The translations under genes were made by a program, and so were the position numbers. This document shows, one piece after another, positions 27,321-36,321 of a stretch of DNA of 64,000 bases. Where the stretch lies: contig NZ_LT977070.1 of the NCBI RefSeq assembly GCF_900250075.1, forward strand, positions 2,054,734-2,118,733, read 5' to 3'. The notes under the pieces were generated by a model, which worked only from the letters and a program-made list of their open reading frames with translations, had not been told where the DNA came from and did no database searches. Within the stretch, counting starts at the first letter, position 1; every line of letters begins with the position of its first letter. This DNA is from Cupriavidus taiwanensis (GTDB taxonomy: Bacteria > Pseudomonadota > Gammaproteobacteria > Burkholderiales > Burkholderiaceae).

Positions 27321-27845
27321 ATGCAACGATCGTCCGCGCCGTGCCTGCTTGCCGCTGCCCTTGCCGCCCTTCTGGCCACGCCTGCGCCGGCCCTTGCCTA
27401 CTGGCAGTGGCGCGATGCCAACGGCCACATGGTCTACAGCGACGTGCCGCCGTCCACGGCTGCGGCGAGGGTCTTGCGCGCACCGGGCCGCCATGCCGGC
27501 GACTTACAACCGGTCCAGGCAACCCAGCCTGCTGACGCCGCCACACCTGCACCGGCTCCGGCCAAGGCATCGTCGACCAAGCCCACCGCACCGACGCCCG
27601 AGGAAGCCTTCCAGAAGCGCCGCGAAGCCAGCCTGAAAGCCGCCGCCGAGGACGCCCGCAAGGAAGCCGAGACGGCCGAGCGCACCGCCCGTTGCGCGCA
27701 GTTGCGCAACTACGCCACCGGCCTGCAGCAGGGCATGCGCGCCGCGGTCGCCGGCCCGGATGGATCGCTGCAGCACCTGAACAGCGAGCAGCGCCAGGCG
27801 GAAATCCTCAGGACCAGCGCCAACCTGGAAAAGCACTGCAACTGA
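27321..27845 (+). CDS. DUF4124 domain-containing exported protein
   Basis: A 174-residue protein with a Sec signal peptide (residues 1-26, cleavage after PALA). A short DUF4124 domain follows (YWQWRDANGHMVYSDVPPS, about 27-45), a Pro/Ala-rich linker (about 65-105) and a charged helical segment likely to be coiled-coil (about 108-135). A conserved-looking C-terminal part has two Cys (about 139 and 173). DUF4124 proteins are common envelope proteins of betaproteobacteria and gammaproteobacteria with no assigned function. The ATG at 27321 is used because the signal peptide starts there. A REPIN-like element follows the stop, between this and the convergent rnfH gene. Confidence 0.85.
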   Translation: MQRSSAPCLLAAALAALLATPAPALAYWQWRDANGHMVYSDVPPSTAAARVLRAPGRHAGDLQPVQATQPADAATPAPAPAKASSTKPTAPTPEEAFQKRREASLKAAAEDARKEAETAERTARCAQLRNYATGLQQGMRAAVAGPDGSLQHLNSEQRQAEILRTSANLEKHCN

Positions 27846-27867
27846 AGCCATGAAAAACGGGGCCGCC

Positions 27868-28001
27868 CGGGCTAATGCTGTTCAGTTAACCACTGTCGTT
27901 CCCGCGTAGGCGGGAACCCAGCGACTTCAAAAGACGCTGGATTCCCGCCTACGCGGGAATGACGGTAGTGTTTGATGACTTAACTGAACGGCATTAGCCC
28001 G
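27868..28001. repeat. REPIN-like nested inverted-repeat element
   Basis: The outer arms 27868-27889 and 27980-28001 (22 bp, starting CGGGCTAATGC) are inverted copies with one mismatch. Inside, two 29-bp REP-like units (27895-27923 and 27935-27963) are inverted relative to each other with two mismatches. Each unit holds its own palindrome TTCCCGC-GTAG-GCGGGAA. The whole lies between the convergent DUF4124 and rnfH genes. TTCCCGC-type palindromes are typical of bacterial REP elements; this one appears to be a complete doublet with extra terminal repeats and may also act as a bidirectional terminator. Confidence 0.8.
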
Positions 28002-28035
28002 CCCGGGCCCGTTTGCGTTGGCGGCAATGCGCGGC

Positions 28036-28383
28036 TCAGCTGTTGCCGCGCAACCATTTCTGGCCCTCGCGCGTGCCGCCGGCGCGCTGCTTCTGCACCC
28101 GCTTGCGGCGCGCCTGCTTCGGATCCGCCGTCAGCGGCCGGTACACCTCGATGCGATCGCCGTCGCGCACCACCGTCTCCGGGGTCTTGAGCTTGCCGAA
28201 AATCCCCACGCGCATGGTGGCCGGATCGACCTCCGGGCAAGCCTGCTGCAGGCCCGAGCCGACGATCGCCGCGGCAATCGTGGTGCCCGCGGGCACGTCG
28301 ATAGCCTTCAGGAACACGGCATCCGGACGCGCGTAGCAGACCGCGATATGCACCGTGGCGGCGCTGCGTTCAGCTGGTGCCAT
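28036..28383 (-). CDS. rnfH: RnfH family (UPF0125) protein
   Basis: A 115-residue protein of the RnfH/UPF0125 beta-grasp, ubiquitin-like family: VHIAVCYARPDAVFLKAIDVPAGTTI, VGIFGKLKTPETVVRDGDRIEVYRPL and a basic tail (KQARRKR...). Its biochemical role is not established; in many genomes it is always next to ratA. The start ATG at 28383 (MAPAERSAATVHI) overlaps the ratA 3' end by 14 bp, so the two are co-translated. A longer frame to 28419 lies inside ratA and is not needed. Confidence 0.88.
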   Translation of the reverse strand: MAPAERSAATVHIAVCYARPDAVFLKAIDVPAGTTIAAAIVGSGLQQACPEVDPATMRVGIFGKLKTPETVVRDGDRIEVYRPLTADPKQARRKRVQKQRAGGTREGQKWLRGNS

Positions 28384-28807
28384 AGACCACCTCGGCGCGC
28401 TTGACGAAGGCATCGACAAAGGTATTGGCGATCATGCTGAAGACCGGGCCGATGAGCTTTTCCAGCAGCAGGCTGGAAAACTCGTAGTGCAGGTGGAATT
28501 CGATCTTGCAGGCGTCTTCGCGCAGCGGCGTAAAGCGCCATGACCCGTTGAAGGTCTTGAACGGCCCGTCGGCAAAGGTCATGTCGATACGCGTGGGACG
28601 TTCCTGGGTATTGCGCGTATGGAAGAACTGCTGGATGCCCTTGAAGTGGATATGGATCTTGGCGTCGAGCGTGGTCTCGGTCTGCTCGAACACCTCCACG
28701 CCGCCGCACCATGGCAGGAACTTGGGATAGTCCTCCACGCGGGTGACCAGGTCATACATCTGCGCGGCGGAGTAACCGAGCAGGACGGATTTATGGACGT
28801 CTGCCAT
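28370..28807 (-). CDS. ratA: RatA/Coq10-like START domain protein
   Basis: A 145-residue polyketide cyclase/START-like protein. It starts VHKSVLLGYSAAQMYDLVTRVEDYPKFLPWC and continues with RFTPL, CKIEFHLHYEFSSLLLEKLIGPVFSMIANTFVDAFVKRA. E. coli RatA was described as a toxin that blocks 70S ribosome formation, while eukaryotic and bacterial relatives (Coq10) bind ubiquinone intermediates; which role applies here is open. Its neighbours rnfH (overlapping) and divergent smpB are the standard arrangement in proteobacteria. Start ATG 28807 is supported by conservation. Confidence 0.93.
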   Translation of the reverse strand: MADVHKSVLLGYSAAQMYDLVTRVEDYPKFLPWCGGVEVFEQTETTLDAKIHIHFKGIQQFFHTRNTQERPTRIDMTFADGPFKTFNGSWRFTPLREDACKIEFHLHYEFSSLLLEKLIGPVFSMIANTFVDAFVKRAEVVYGTS

Positions 28808-28986
28808 GTAAGGGGAAATCTGGCTTGCGGCCCTGCCGCGCGCGCTGCGCGGCAGGCATGCGCCTGTGCCGGGGGCTGGTTTGCTAGAATCCCGATTTTA
28901 GCCGACCCGCGCGCCCCGCGGCATCCCGCCATGTGGCGCTGCAGCGAACCGGCCAGCATCCACCCTACCGCACCCCACCCGCACGC

Positions 28987-29439
28987 ATGACCATTGCAGA
29001 CAACAAGAAGGCCTTCTTCGACTATTTCATCGAGGAACGATACGAGGCCGGAATCGTGCTGGAAGGCTGGGAGGTCAAGGCGATCCGCGCCGGGCGAGTG
29101 CAGATCAAGGAAGGCTACGTGGTCGTGCGCGACGCCGAGATGTTCCTGATCGGCGCCCATATCAGCCCGCTGCAAAGCGCCTCCACCCACGTCAAGCCCG
29201 ATCCGGTGCGCACCCGCAAGCTGCTGCTCAAGGCCGACGAAATCAAGAAGCTGATCGGCAAGGTCGAGCAACGCGGCTATACGCTGGTGCCGCTGAACCT
29301 GCATTACACGCGCGGCCGCGTGAAATGCGAGATCGGGCTGGCCAAGGGCAAGAAGCAGTTCGACAAGCGCGAGACCGAAAAGCAGCGCGACTGGCAGCGC
29401 GAGAAGGCCCGCATCATGAAGGGCGACAACAAGGACTGA
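28987..29439 (+). CDS. smpB: SsrA-binding protein SmpB
   Basis: A 150-residue RNA-binding protein that brings tmRNA to stalled ribosomes for trans-translation. The OB-fold core is evident: [46 protein letters not shown] and YTLVPL. The C-terminal tail is basic and ends [11 protein letters not shown], as required for placing it in the mRNA channel. The ATG at 28987 matches the family start MTIADNKK. Upstream a TAGAAT at 28885-28890 could be a -10 box, but no good -35 is seen. It diverges from ratA-rnfH. Confidence 0.98.
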   Translation: MTIADNKKAFFDYFIEERYEAGIVLEGWEVKAIRAGRVQIKEGYVVVRDAEMFLIGAHISPLQSASTHVKPDPVRTRKLLLKADEIKKLIGKVEQRGYTLVPLNLHYTRGRVKCEIGLAKGKKQFDKRETEKQRDWQREKARIMKGDNKD

Positions 29440-29489
29440 ACCGCCGCGCCGCGCGCCCTTCGTTCAGCCGCCCTTCGTTCAGCCCTGCC

Positions 29490-30422
29490 TCAAGCGGCTT
29501 TCTGCTGCCCCTTCACGATCTGCAGCGCCGTGGCGATCATGCTGCTCATGTCGCCCATATTGCCCGGCACGATCAGCGTATTGCCCTGCTTGGCCAGGTT
29601 GCCGAACGCGGCGACATATTCCTCGGCCACCTTCAGGTTGACCGCATCCATGCCACCCTCGGTGCGGATCGCATTGCCGATCTTCTGGATTGCCTGCGCA
29701 TTGGCCTCGGCCACCGCCAGGATCGCACTGGCCTCGCCCTGGGCCTTGTTGATCGCCGCCTGGCGCTCGCCCTCCGACTTCTGGATCGCCGCCTCGCGCG
29801 CGCCGGTGGCCAGGTTGATCTGTTCCTGGCGCTTGCCTTCGGAGGCCGCGATCAGCGCGCGCTTTTCACGCTCGGCGGTGATCTGCGCCTGCATCGCATG
29901 CAGGATCTCCTTGGGCGGGGTCAGGTCCTTGATCTCGTAGCGCAGCACCTTTACGCCCCAGTTGGAGGCAGCTTCGTCCAGCGCATTGACCACGCTGTGG
30001 TTGATGAACTCGCGCTCCTCGAAGGTTTTGTCCAGCTCCAGCTTGCCGATCACCGAGCGCAGCGTGGTCTGCGACAGCTGCGTGATCGCGACCACGAAAT
30101 TGCTGGAGCCGTACGACGCCTTCATCGGGTCGGTGACCTGGAAGTACAGCACGCCGTCGACCTGCAACTGCGTGTTGTCCTTGGTGATGCAGACCTGGCT
30201 GGGAACATCCAGCGGGATTTCCTTGAGCACATGCTTGTAGGCGACGCGGTCGACGAACGGCACCACGATCGACAGCCCCGGCGTCAGGGTCGCGTGATAG
30301 CGGCCCAGGCGCTCCAGCACCCAGGCGTGCTGCTGCGGCACGATCTTGATGCCCTTGGCAATCAGCACGATAACGGCGACAAGGATGATCAGCGGCAGCA
30401 AACCAAGCTGAAAAGCAAGCAT
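29490..30422 (-). CDS. SPFH/Band 7 (paraslipin/stomatin-like) membrane protein
   Basis: A 310-residue protein with one N-terminal membrane helix (about 3-22) and an SPFH domain (about 22-180: IKIVPQQHAWVLERLGRYHATLTPG, GVLYFQVTDPMKASYG, LRSVIGKLELDKTFEERE). An Ala/Glu/Gln-rich helical region (ERQAAINKAQGEASAI) that should be coiled-coil follows, then a C-terminal segment. Such proteins (QmcA/paraslipin) oligomerise at the inner membrane and scaffold membrane microdomains or protease partners. The NfeD partner gene lies directly upstream on the same strand (108-bp gap), the usual pairing. The ATG at 30422 is preferred to 30446. Confidence 0.94.
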   Translation of the reverse strand: MLAFQLGLLPLIILVAVIVLIAKGIKIVPQQHAWVLERLGRYHATLTPGLSIVVPFVDRVAYKHVLKEIPLDVPSQVCITKDNTQLQVDGVLYFQVTDPMKASYGSSNFVVAITQLSQTTLRSVIGKLELDKTFEEREFINHSVVNALDEAASNWGVKVLRYEIKDLTPPKEILHAMQAQITAEREKRALIAASEGKRQEQINLATGAREAAIQKSEGERQAAINKAQGEASAILAVAEANAQAIQKIGNAIRTEGGMDAVNLKVAEEYVAAFGNLAKQGNTLIVPGNMGDMSSMIATALQIVKGQQKAA

Positions 30423-30530
30423 GTAACGACCCTCCAGGCAGAACACATCGGTACGGCGCCGCCGGTCGGCGGCAGGCGGAACACACCGCGGCCGTGGCCG
30501 CGATGCGCAAAGGATCCGGAAGACAGGGCT

Positions 30531-30965
30531 TCAGCGGGGCGACACCACCAGCGTGCTGCCGCGCACCGCGACGATGCGGTAGCGCCCCGGCGCGAGCGCT
30601 CGCTCGGGGGGACAATCGGGCGCCAGCTCGACGGTCCAGTCGGCGCCGCGATACGGCACGCGGGCGCGCCGGTTGGCGTCCCACGCCGGTACCTCGAGTT
30701 CCTGGCCGATATCGAGGTTGACGTTGGGATCGGCCGCGGCATTGCCGCGCCGCAGCTTGCCGAAGCGGGTGCGGCGCAGCCCGGCGATCAGCACCGCCGC
30801 CACCAGCGCCCCGGTCAGGGCCTGCGCCGCGGGCGAGGCGCCAAGCAAGGCCGCCACCCCGGCGGCGGCCAGGCCCACCGCCACCATCAGCAGATAGAAG
30901 GTGCCGGTGTTCAGTTCGACGATCACCAGCAGCACCGCCGCCACGAACCAGATGTAGTACGCCAT
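30531..30965 (-). CDS. NfeD family protein
   Basis: A 144-residue short NfeD protein: two to three N-terminal helices (about 2-55: MAYYIWFVAAVLLVIVELNTGTFYLL, then GLAAAGVAALLG and LTGALVAAVLIAG) and a C-terminal OB-fold (about 80-144). The latter is recognised by DIGQELEVPAWDANRRARVPYRGADW and the end GSTLVVSPR. NfeD OB domains associate with SPFH proteins, and the downstream gene encodes one. Start ATG 30965. The upstream neighbour on the same strand is ppsA, separated by a terminator at 31003-31036, so nfeD-SPFH is its own unit. Confidence 0.92.
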   Translation of the reverse strand: MAYYIWFVAAVLLVIVELNTGTFYLLMVAVGLAAAGVAALLGASPAAQALTGALVAAVLIAGLRRTRFGKLRRGNAAADPNVNLDIGQELEVPAWDANRRARVPYRGADWTVELAPDCPPERALAPGRYRIVAVRGSTLVVSPR

Positions 30966-31002
30966 CCAAGCTCCCGTTCGACCACGGATTTCCCGAAAAA
31001 GT

Positions 31003-31036
31003 AAAAACCCCGCAGCGCCATACAGCGTCTGCGGGG
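31003..31036 (-). terminator. Rho-independent terminator of ppsA
   Basis: On the minus strand CCCCGCAG (31036-31029) pairs with CTGCGGGG (31015-31008), followed by a T-run (31007-31003, seen as AAAAA on the plus strand). It lies about 80-115 bp past the ppsA stop and before nfeD. Confidence 0.8.
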
Positions 31037-31117
31037 CTTTGCAACACCTGACGCAGGGCCGGTGCTTCCGCCGGCTACCCGAAGGGGCCGGCAGTCGTTA
31101 TTGTGACGTCAAATGCC

Positions 31118-33502
31118 TCAGGAAGCCAGCTGTTGCCAGGTCTCGACCACCGAGTCCGGGTTCAGCGAGATCGACTTGATGCCTTCCTTGGCCAGCCATG
31201 CGGCAAAGTCCGGATGGTCCGAAGGACCCTGGCCGCAGATGCCGACATACTTGTCCAGGCGGATGCACGCCGAGATCGCGCGCGACAGCATGAAGCACAC
31301 CGCCGGGTCGCGCTCGTCGAAGTCCTTGGCCAGCAGCTCCATGCCCGAGTCGCGGTCCAGGCCCAGCGTCAGCTGGGTCAGGTCGTTTGAACCGATCGAG
31401 AAGCCGTCGAAGTATTGCAGGAACTCTTCGGCCAGGATCGCGTTGGACGGCACTTCGCACATCATGATGATGCGCAGGCCGTTCTCGCCGCGCTTCAGGC
31501 CATGCCTGGCGAGCAGCTCGATCACCTTCTCGGCCTGGCCCAGCGTGCGCACGAACGGCACCATGATCTCGACGTTGGTCAGGCCCATTTCGTCGCGCAC
31601 GCGCTTCATGGCCTTGCATTCCATCTCGAACGCTTCGGCGAAGTCTTCGGCGATGTAGCGCGAGGCGCCGCGGAAGCCCAGCATCGGGTTTTCCTCGTCC
31701 GGCTCGTAGCGCGAGCCGCCGATCAGCTTCTTGTACTCGTTGGACTTGAAGTCCGACAGGCGCACGATCACGGGCTTCGGGTAGAAGGCTGCACCGATGG
31801 TGGCGATGCCCTCGGCCAGCTTGTCGACATAGAACGCGCGCGGGCTGGCATGGCCGCGGGCCACGCTTTCGACGGCCTTCTTCAGGTCGGCGTCGACTTG
31901 CGGGTAGTCGAGGATGGCCTTCGGGTGGACGCCGATATTGTTGTTGATGATGAATTCCAGGCGGGCCAGGCCGACGCCGTTGTTCGGGATCTGGGCGAAG
32001 TCGAACGCCAGCTGCGGGTTGCCGACGTTCATCATCAGCTTGACGTCGATTTCCGGCATCTCGCCGCGCTGGACCTCGGTCACTTCGGTTTCGAGCAGGC
32101 CGTCGTAGATGCGGCCTTCGTCGCCCTCGGCGCACGACACCGTCACCAGCGTGCCGTCCTTGAGCACGTCGGTGGCATCGCCGCAGCCGACCACCGCCGG
32201 CACGCCCAGTTCACGCGCGATGATGGCGGCGTGGCAGGTGCGGCCGCCACGGTTGGTGACGATGGCGGAGGCGCGCTTCATCACCGGCTCCCAGTTGGGG
32301 TCGGTCATGTCGGCCACCAGCACGTCGCCGGGCTGCACGCGCTCCATCTCGGACGGGTCGTTGATCACGCGCACCGGGCCGGTGCCGATCTTCTGGCCGA
32401 TGGCGCGGCCGCTGGTCAGCACGGGCGCGGTGCCTTTGAGCTTGAAGCGCTGCTCGGCCTTGCCGGCCGACTGGCTCTTCACCGTTTCCGGGCGGGCCTG
32501 CAGGATGTAGATCTTGCCGTCCTTGCCGTCCTTGCCCCACTCGATATCCATCGGGCGGCCATAGTGCTTCTCGATGATCATCGCGTAGCGCGCCAGCTCG
32601 GTCACATCTTCGTCGGTGATCGAATAGCGGTTGCGCAGTTCGGCGGGCACGTCGACGGTCTTCACGCGGCCGGCTTCGCCCGGCTTGGTGAATTCCATCT
32701 TGATCAGCTTGGAGCCGATCGAGCGGCGGATGATCGGGTACTTGCCGGCCTGCAGCGTCGGCTTGAACACGTAGAACTCGTCCGGGTTGACCGCGCCCTG
32801 CACCACCGTTTCGCCCAGGCCATAGCTGGAGGTGATGAAGACCACGTCGGGGAAGCCGGATTCGGTGTCGATGGTGAACATCACGCCGGAGGCGGCCAGG
32901 TCCGAACGGACCATGCGCTGGATGCCGGCGGACAGCGCCACCACGTCGTGGGCAAAGCCCTTGTGCACGCGGTAGGAGATGGCGCGGTCGTTGTACAGCG
33001 AGGCGAACACGTGCTTGATCTTGTCGAGCACGTCGTCGATGCCGCTGACGTTCAGGTAGGACTCCTGCTGGCCGGCGAAGGAGGCGTCGGGCAGGTCTTC
33101 GGCCGTGGCCGACGAACGCACCGCGAACGAGGCCTCGGCGCCTTCGCGCTCGGCCACGCGGGCATAGAACTCGCGGATTTCCTGTTCCAGGCGCGGCTGG
33201 AACGGCGCCGTGGCGACCCAGTCGCGGATCTCGGCACCGGCTTCGGCCAGGGCCTTGACGTCGTCGACGTTCAGGGTCTTCAGGCGCTGCGAGATGCGCT
33301 CGGTGAGGTTGTTGTGGGCGAGGAAGTCGCGGAAGGCGAGCGCGGTGGTGGCAAAGCCGCCCGGAACCCGGACGCCGGCTTCGGCCAGCTGGGAGATCAT
33401 CTCGCCCAGCGACGAATTCTTGCCGCCGACGATTTCCACGTCAGCCATGCGCAACTGCTCGAACGGCAGCACATAGGCGCCGTTATCTGCCTGGTTAGTC
33501 AT
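31118..33502 (-). CDS. ppsA: Phosphoenolpyruvate synthase
   Basis: A 794-residue cytoplasmic enzyme converting pyruvate and ATP to PEP, AMP and phosphate for gluconeogenesis on C3 acids. The N-terminal ATP-grasp domain (about 1-345) has [11 protein letters not shown] and [22 protein letters not shown]. The central phosphohistidine domain carries His424 in [16 protein letters not shown]. The C-terminal PEP/pyruvate-binding barrel (about 480-790) has [18 protein letters not shown] and the [11 protein letters not shown] active-site stretch. Length equals E. coli PpsA (792). It diverges from ppsR, whose product switches PpsA by phosphorylating Thr422 in the same motif. The 292-bp shared region contains an 8-bp inverted repeat at 33616-33641. 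Confidence 0.98.
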   Translation of the reverse strand: MTNQADNGAYVLPFEQLRMADVEIVGGKNSSLGEMISQLAEAGVRVPGGFATTALAFRDFLAHNNLTERISQRLKTLNVDDVKALAEAGAEIRDWVATAPFQPRLEQEIREFYARVAEREGAEASFAVRSSATAEDLPDASFAGQQESYLNVSGIDDVLDKIKHVFASLYNDRAISYRVHKGFAHDVVALSAGIQRMVRSDLAASGVMFTIDTESGFPDVVFITSSYGLGETVVQGAVNPDEFYVFKPTLQAGKYPIIRRSIGSKLIKMEFTKPGEAGRVKTVDVPAELRNRYSITDEDVTELARYAMIIEKHYGRPMDIEWGKDGKDGKIYILQARPETVKSQSAGKAEQRFKLKGTAPVLTSGRAIGQKIGTGPVRVINDPSEMERVQPGDVLVADMTDPNWEPVMKRASAIVTNRGGRTCHAAIIARELGVPAVVGCGDATDVLKDGTLVTVSCAEGDEGRIYDGLLETEVTEVQRGEMPEIDVKLMMNVGNPQLAFDFAQIPNNGVGLARLEFIINNNIGVHPKAILDYPQVDADLKKAVESVARGHASPRAFYVDKLAEGIATIGAAFYPKPVIVRLSDFKSNEYKKLIGGSRYEPDEENPMLGFRGASRYIAEDFAEAFEMECKAMKRVRDEMGLTNVEIMVPFVRTLGQAEKVIELLARHGLKRGENGLRIIMMCEVPSNAILAEEFLQYFDGFSIGSNDLTQLTLGLDRDSGMELLAKDFDERDPAVCFMLSRAISACIRLDKYVGICGQGPSDHPDFAAWLAKEGIKSISLNPDSVVETWQQLAS

Positions 33503-33615
33503 GAGAGCCTCAAAACAAAGTAGAAAACTGGTTGCGCATGCCCGGTATGTTGTTGATGTTCTGTTCCCGGACGGATCGCTTGGCTAAGCAACCCCGAACT
33601 GGCGCTGCGGACCTG

Positions 33616-33641
33616 GCGCTACGGCTCTCATCGCGTAGCGC
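33616..33641. promoter_or_regulatory. Inverted repeat in the ppsA/ppsR divergent region
   Basis: GCGCTACG (33616-33623) and CGTAGCGC (33634-33641) are exact inverted copies with a 10-bp spacer, 114-139 bp upstream of ppsA and about 155-180 bp upstream of ppsR. It could be an operator or an RNA hairpin. The rest of the 292-bp gap shows AT-rich patches near 33715-33790 but no promoter I would call with confidence. Confidence 0.35.
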
Positions 33642-33794
33642 GCATTGTCAACAATTCCGGGCGCGGTTTGTGGCGTGGGCATGTTGCGCAGCCGGCCACC
33701 CTATGGAATTGCTTAGCGAAAAGATCGCCGCTATTCTACCGTGCTGCGCCGCACTTTTCTGCGGAAGATTCAATCTATTTATTCCACCCTCCCC

Positions 33795-34712
33795 ATGTCC
33801 CAGCCAGAAGCGCCCGGAACGGCGACACCCGGGTCCCCGCCTGGAACGCAAGCCGCAACCCCTGCGGCGCCCACGCCTCAGGCGGCCGAGCGCCCCGCGG
33901 TGCGCACCGTGTTTATCGTCTCGGATGGCACCGGCATCACCGCCGAGACCTTCAGCCATTCCATCCTGGCCCAGTTCGAAATGCGCTTCCGCAAGGTGCG
34001 CATGCCCTTCGTCGATACCCCGGAAAAGGCACATATCGCCGTCGGCAAGATCAACGAGGCGTTCCACAACGAGGGCGTGCCGCCGATCGTCTTCACCACG
34101 CTGGTCAACCAGGAAGCGAACAAGGCACTGCGCCGCGCCAAGGCGATGATCCTGGACATGTTCCAGACCTTTATCGAGCCGCTCGAAAAGGAACTTGGCC
34201 TGAAGTCCACCCACGCCATCGGCCGCTTCCACCAGAACGCGGACACCGAGGCGTACAAGAACCGGATCGAGGCGATCAACTTCTCGCTGGCGCATGATGA
34301 CGGCCAGTCACACAAGAACCTGGAAGAAGCCGACGTGATCCTGGTGGGCGTGTCGCGCAGCGGCAAGACCCCGACCAGCCTCTACCTGGCGATGCAGTAC
34401 GGGCTGAAGGCGGCCAACTATCCGCTGATTCCCGACGACTTCGAGCGCGGCAGGCTGCCGTCGGCGCTGTATGCGTTCAAGCCGAAGATCTTCGGCCTGT
34501 CGATCGACCCGCAGCGCCTGACCGAGATCCGCAACGAGCGCCGCCCCGGCAGCAAGTACGCCGCGCTGGAAAACTGCCGCTACGAGGTCAACGAGGCCGA
34601 GGCGATGATGCGCCGCGAAGGCATCAAGTGGCTGTCGTCGACGCACAAGTCGATCGAAGAGATCGCGACCACGATCCTGCAGGAGATCAAGGTCGACCGC
34701 GACAACTACTGA
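33795..34712 (+). CDS. ppsR: PEP synthase regulatory kinase/pyrophosphorylase
   Basis: A 305-residue bifunctional regulator (DUF299 family) that phosphorylates PEP synthase with ADP and removes the phosphate with Pi. The P-loop GVSRSGKT is at 185-192. The family start [25 protein letters not shown] begins at residue 37, after a Pro/Ala-rich leader of 36 residues that is longer than in E. coli (277 residues). [17 protein letters not shown] is at the C-terminus. The ATG at 33795 is used because an upstream in-frame ATG would be in the promoter region. It lies head to head with its target gene ppsA and ends at a strong terminator. Confidence 0.96.
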   Translation: MSQPEAPGTATPGSPPGTQAATPAAPTPQAAERPAVRTVFIVSDGTGITAETFSHSILAQFEMRFRKVRMPFVDTPEKAHIAVGKINEAFHNEGVPPIVFTTLVNQEANKALRRAKAMILDMFQTFIEPLEKELGLKSTHAIGRFHQNADTEAYKNRIEAINFSLAHDDGQSHKNLEEADVILVGVSRSGKTPTSLYLAMQYGLKAANYPLIPDDFERGRLPSALYAFKPKIFGLSIDPQRLTEIRNERRPGSKYAALENCRYEVNEAEAMMRREGIKWLSSTHKSIEEIATTILQEIKVDRDNY

Positions 34713-34725
34713 AGCAGGAAAAGAA

Positions 34726-34750
34726 AAGCGGCCGCCGGGCCGCTTTTTTT
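34726..34750 (+). terminator. Rho-independent terminator of ppsR
   Basis: AAGCGGCC (34726-34733) pairs with GGCCGCTT (34738-34745) around a GCCG loop, followed by a run of T to 34750. It starts 14 bp after the ppsR stop and separates it from the convergent methyltransferase gene. Confidence 0.88.
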
Positions 34751-34768
34751 GTGGCCGCGCCGGCGCGG

Positions 34769-35551
34769 TCAGCCGGCGCGCCGCTGGCGCACCGCCTCGA
34801 ACAGGCAGATCGCCGTTGCCGCGGCCACGTTCAGCGACTCCATCCCGCCCGGTTGCGGAATGCCGACCTTGCGCGTGACATGCGCCATCCAGCCCTCGCT
34901 GACCCCTGCCCCTTCGTTGCCGACCACCCACGCCACCGGTGCGCGCAGGTCGGTATCGAACACCGCGGCCTCGGCGTGCGACGAGGTCGCCAGCAGCGGG
35001 ATCGCCAGCCGCGGCGCCAGGGACTCGAGCGTGCAATGCTCGACGATATTCAGGTGGAAGTTCGCACCCATGCCGGCGCGCAGGGTCTTGACCGACCACG
35101 CGAAGGCGCAGCCGGTGGCGAGGAAGGCGTCGCGGATGCCCGCCGCCGCCGCGCTGCGCAGGATCGAGCCGACATTGCCCGCGTCCTGCACCCCGTCCAG
35201 GATGATGCAGTCCTGCTCGATGCGCGCGGGCAGGTGGCCCGCCGGGGTCTCGATCACCAGCATCAGGTCGATGCCGTTGACCACGCCGCTGATCTGCGTG
35301 AACAGCGCATCGGCCAGCACCACCACGCGCTCACTGTCCATCCGGGCCAGAAGCGGCGCCACTTCGGCGTGGTCGTAGTGGCGCTCCGACACCAGGCAGG
35401 TCACGGGCTGGCCGCGCGCGGCCACGTAGGCCTGCGCCAGGTGCACGCCGTCGAGCAGCGACTGGCCGGCCTTGCGGCGCTGGTGCGTGGAACCGGCAAG
35501 CGCCTTCAGGTGCTTGAACAGCGCGTTGTCGCGCGAGGTGACGTGCTTCAC
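34769..35551 (-). CDS. TrmH/SpoU family RNA 2'-O-methyltransferase
   Basis: A 260-residue SPOUT methyltransferase. The N-terminal half resembles the SpoU substrate-binding domain ([29 protein letters not shown]). The C-terminal knot has [33 protein letters not shown] and [22 protein letters not shown], the three SAM-binding SpoU motifs. The target may be 23S rRNA or tRNA; it cannot be assigned as RlmB or TrmH from sequence alone. Its ATG at 35551 overlaps the rnhB stop by 4 bp (ATGA), so it ends the long leftward lpx-rnhB operon. Confidence 0.92.
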   Translation of the reverse strand: MKHVTSRDNALFKHLKALAGSTHQRRKAGQSLLDGVHLAQAYVAARGQPVTCLVSERHYDHAEVAPLLARMDSERVVVLADALFTQISGVVNGIDLMLVIETPAGHLPARIEQDCIILDGVQDAGNVGSILRSAAAAGIRDAFLATGCAFAWSVKTLRAGMGANFHLNIVEHCTLESLAPRLAIPLLATSSHAEAAVFDTDLRAPVAWVVGNEGAGVSEGWMAHVTRKVGIPQPGGMESLNVAAATAICLFEAVRQRRAG

Positions 35552-36321
35552 GATGCTTCGGGTGGCAGGAAGGTGCCGAACTGGGTGGCGGCTTCGGTCG
35601 CGGCACCGGCGAGGATGCCGGCGTCAGCGACCGCAATGTCGTCGGTCACCGGCGCGGCGGCGACCATGGCGGTAAACAGCGGGCGTTGCGCCAGCGCCTC
35701 GCGCACGGGCGCGAACGAGCGGCGATGGTGCGGGGTCGCGCCGAATTCGGCCAGCGCCGCCATATGCTGCGGCGTGCCGTAGCCCACGTGCGAATCGAAG
35801 CCGTACTGCGGGTAGGCCGCGTGCAGCTCCATCAGGGCGCGGTCGCGCGCCACCTTGGCCAGGATCGAAGCGGCCGAGATCGCCTTGACCAGCGCATCGC
35901 CCTTGACGATGGCCTCGACCGGGTACGCGACCTGCGGGCAGCGGTTGCCGTCGACCTGCACCAGGTCCGGCACCACGCCGCTGGCGGCCAGGCCCTGCAC
36001 GGCCCGCTGCATCGCCAGCATGCTGGCGTGCAGGATATTGATCGTATCGATTTCCTCGACCGTGGCGAAGGCGATATGCCAGCCCAGCGCGCGCTCGCAG
36101 ATCTTCTCGTACAGCGCCTCGCGCTTGGCCGCGGTCAGGATCTTGGAGTCGGCCAGGCCACGGATCGGGCGTTTCGGGTCCAGCACCACCGCGGCGGCAT
36201 AGACCGGCCCCGCGAGCGGGCCGCGGCCCGCCTCGTCGACGCCGCACAGGCGCTGGATGGCGCCGGCAGCCGGCGCCAGGTCCAGTCCCAGCTGCGGTGA
36301 TGCGGCATTGCGCCGTGCCAT
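35548..36321 (-). CDS. rnhB: Ribonuclease HII
   Basis: A 257-residue endonuclease removing ribonucleotides from RNA-DNA hybrids. The catalytic acids include Asp29 and Glu30 in [22 protein letters not shown] third Asp lies in the [11 protein letters not shown] region and a fourth in [33 protein letters not shown]. The start ATG at 36321 shares one base with the lpxB stop (TGATG), so the genes are translationally coupled. An upstream frame to 36387 lies within lpxB and is rejected. A C-terminal tail of about 40 residues extends past the usual core. Confidence 0.96.
   Translation of the reverse strand: MARRNAASPQLGLDLAPAAGAIQRLCGVDEAGRGPLAGPVYAAAVVLDPKRPIRGLADSKILTAAKREALYEKICERALGWHIAFATVEEIDTINILHASMLAMQRAVQGLAASGVVPDLVQVDGNRCPQVAYPVEAIVKGDALVKAISAASILAKVARDRALMELHAAYPQYGFDSHVGYGTPQHMAALAEFGATPHHRRSFAPVREALAQRPLFTAMVAAAPVTDDIAVADAGILAGAATEAATQFGTFLPPEAS

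Noticed and set aside
31415..33523. Plus-strand 702-codon frame opposite ppsA
   Set aside because: Shadow frame; the ppsA frame is fully supported by catalytic motifs.
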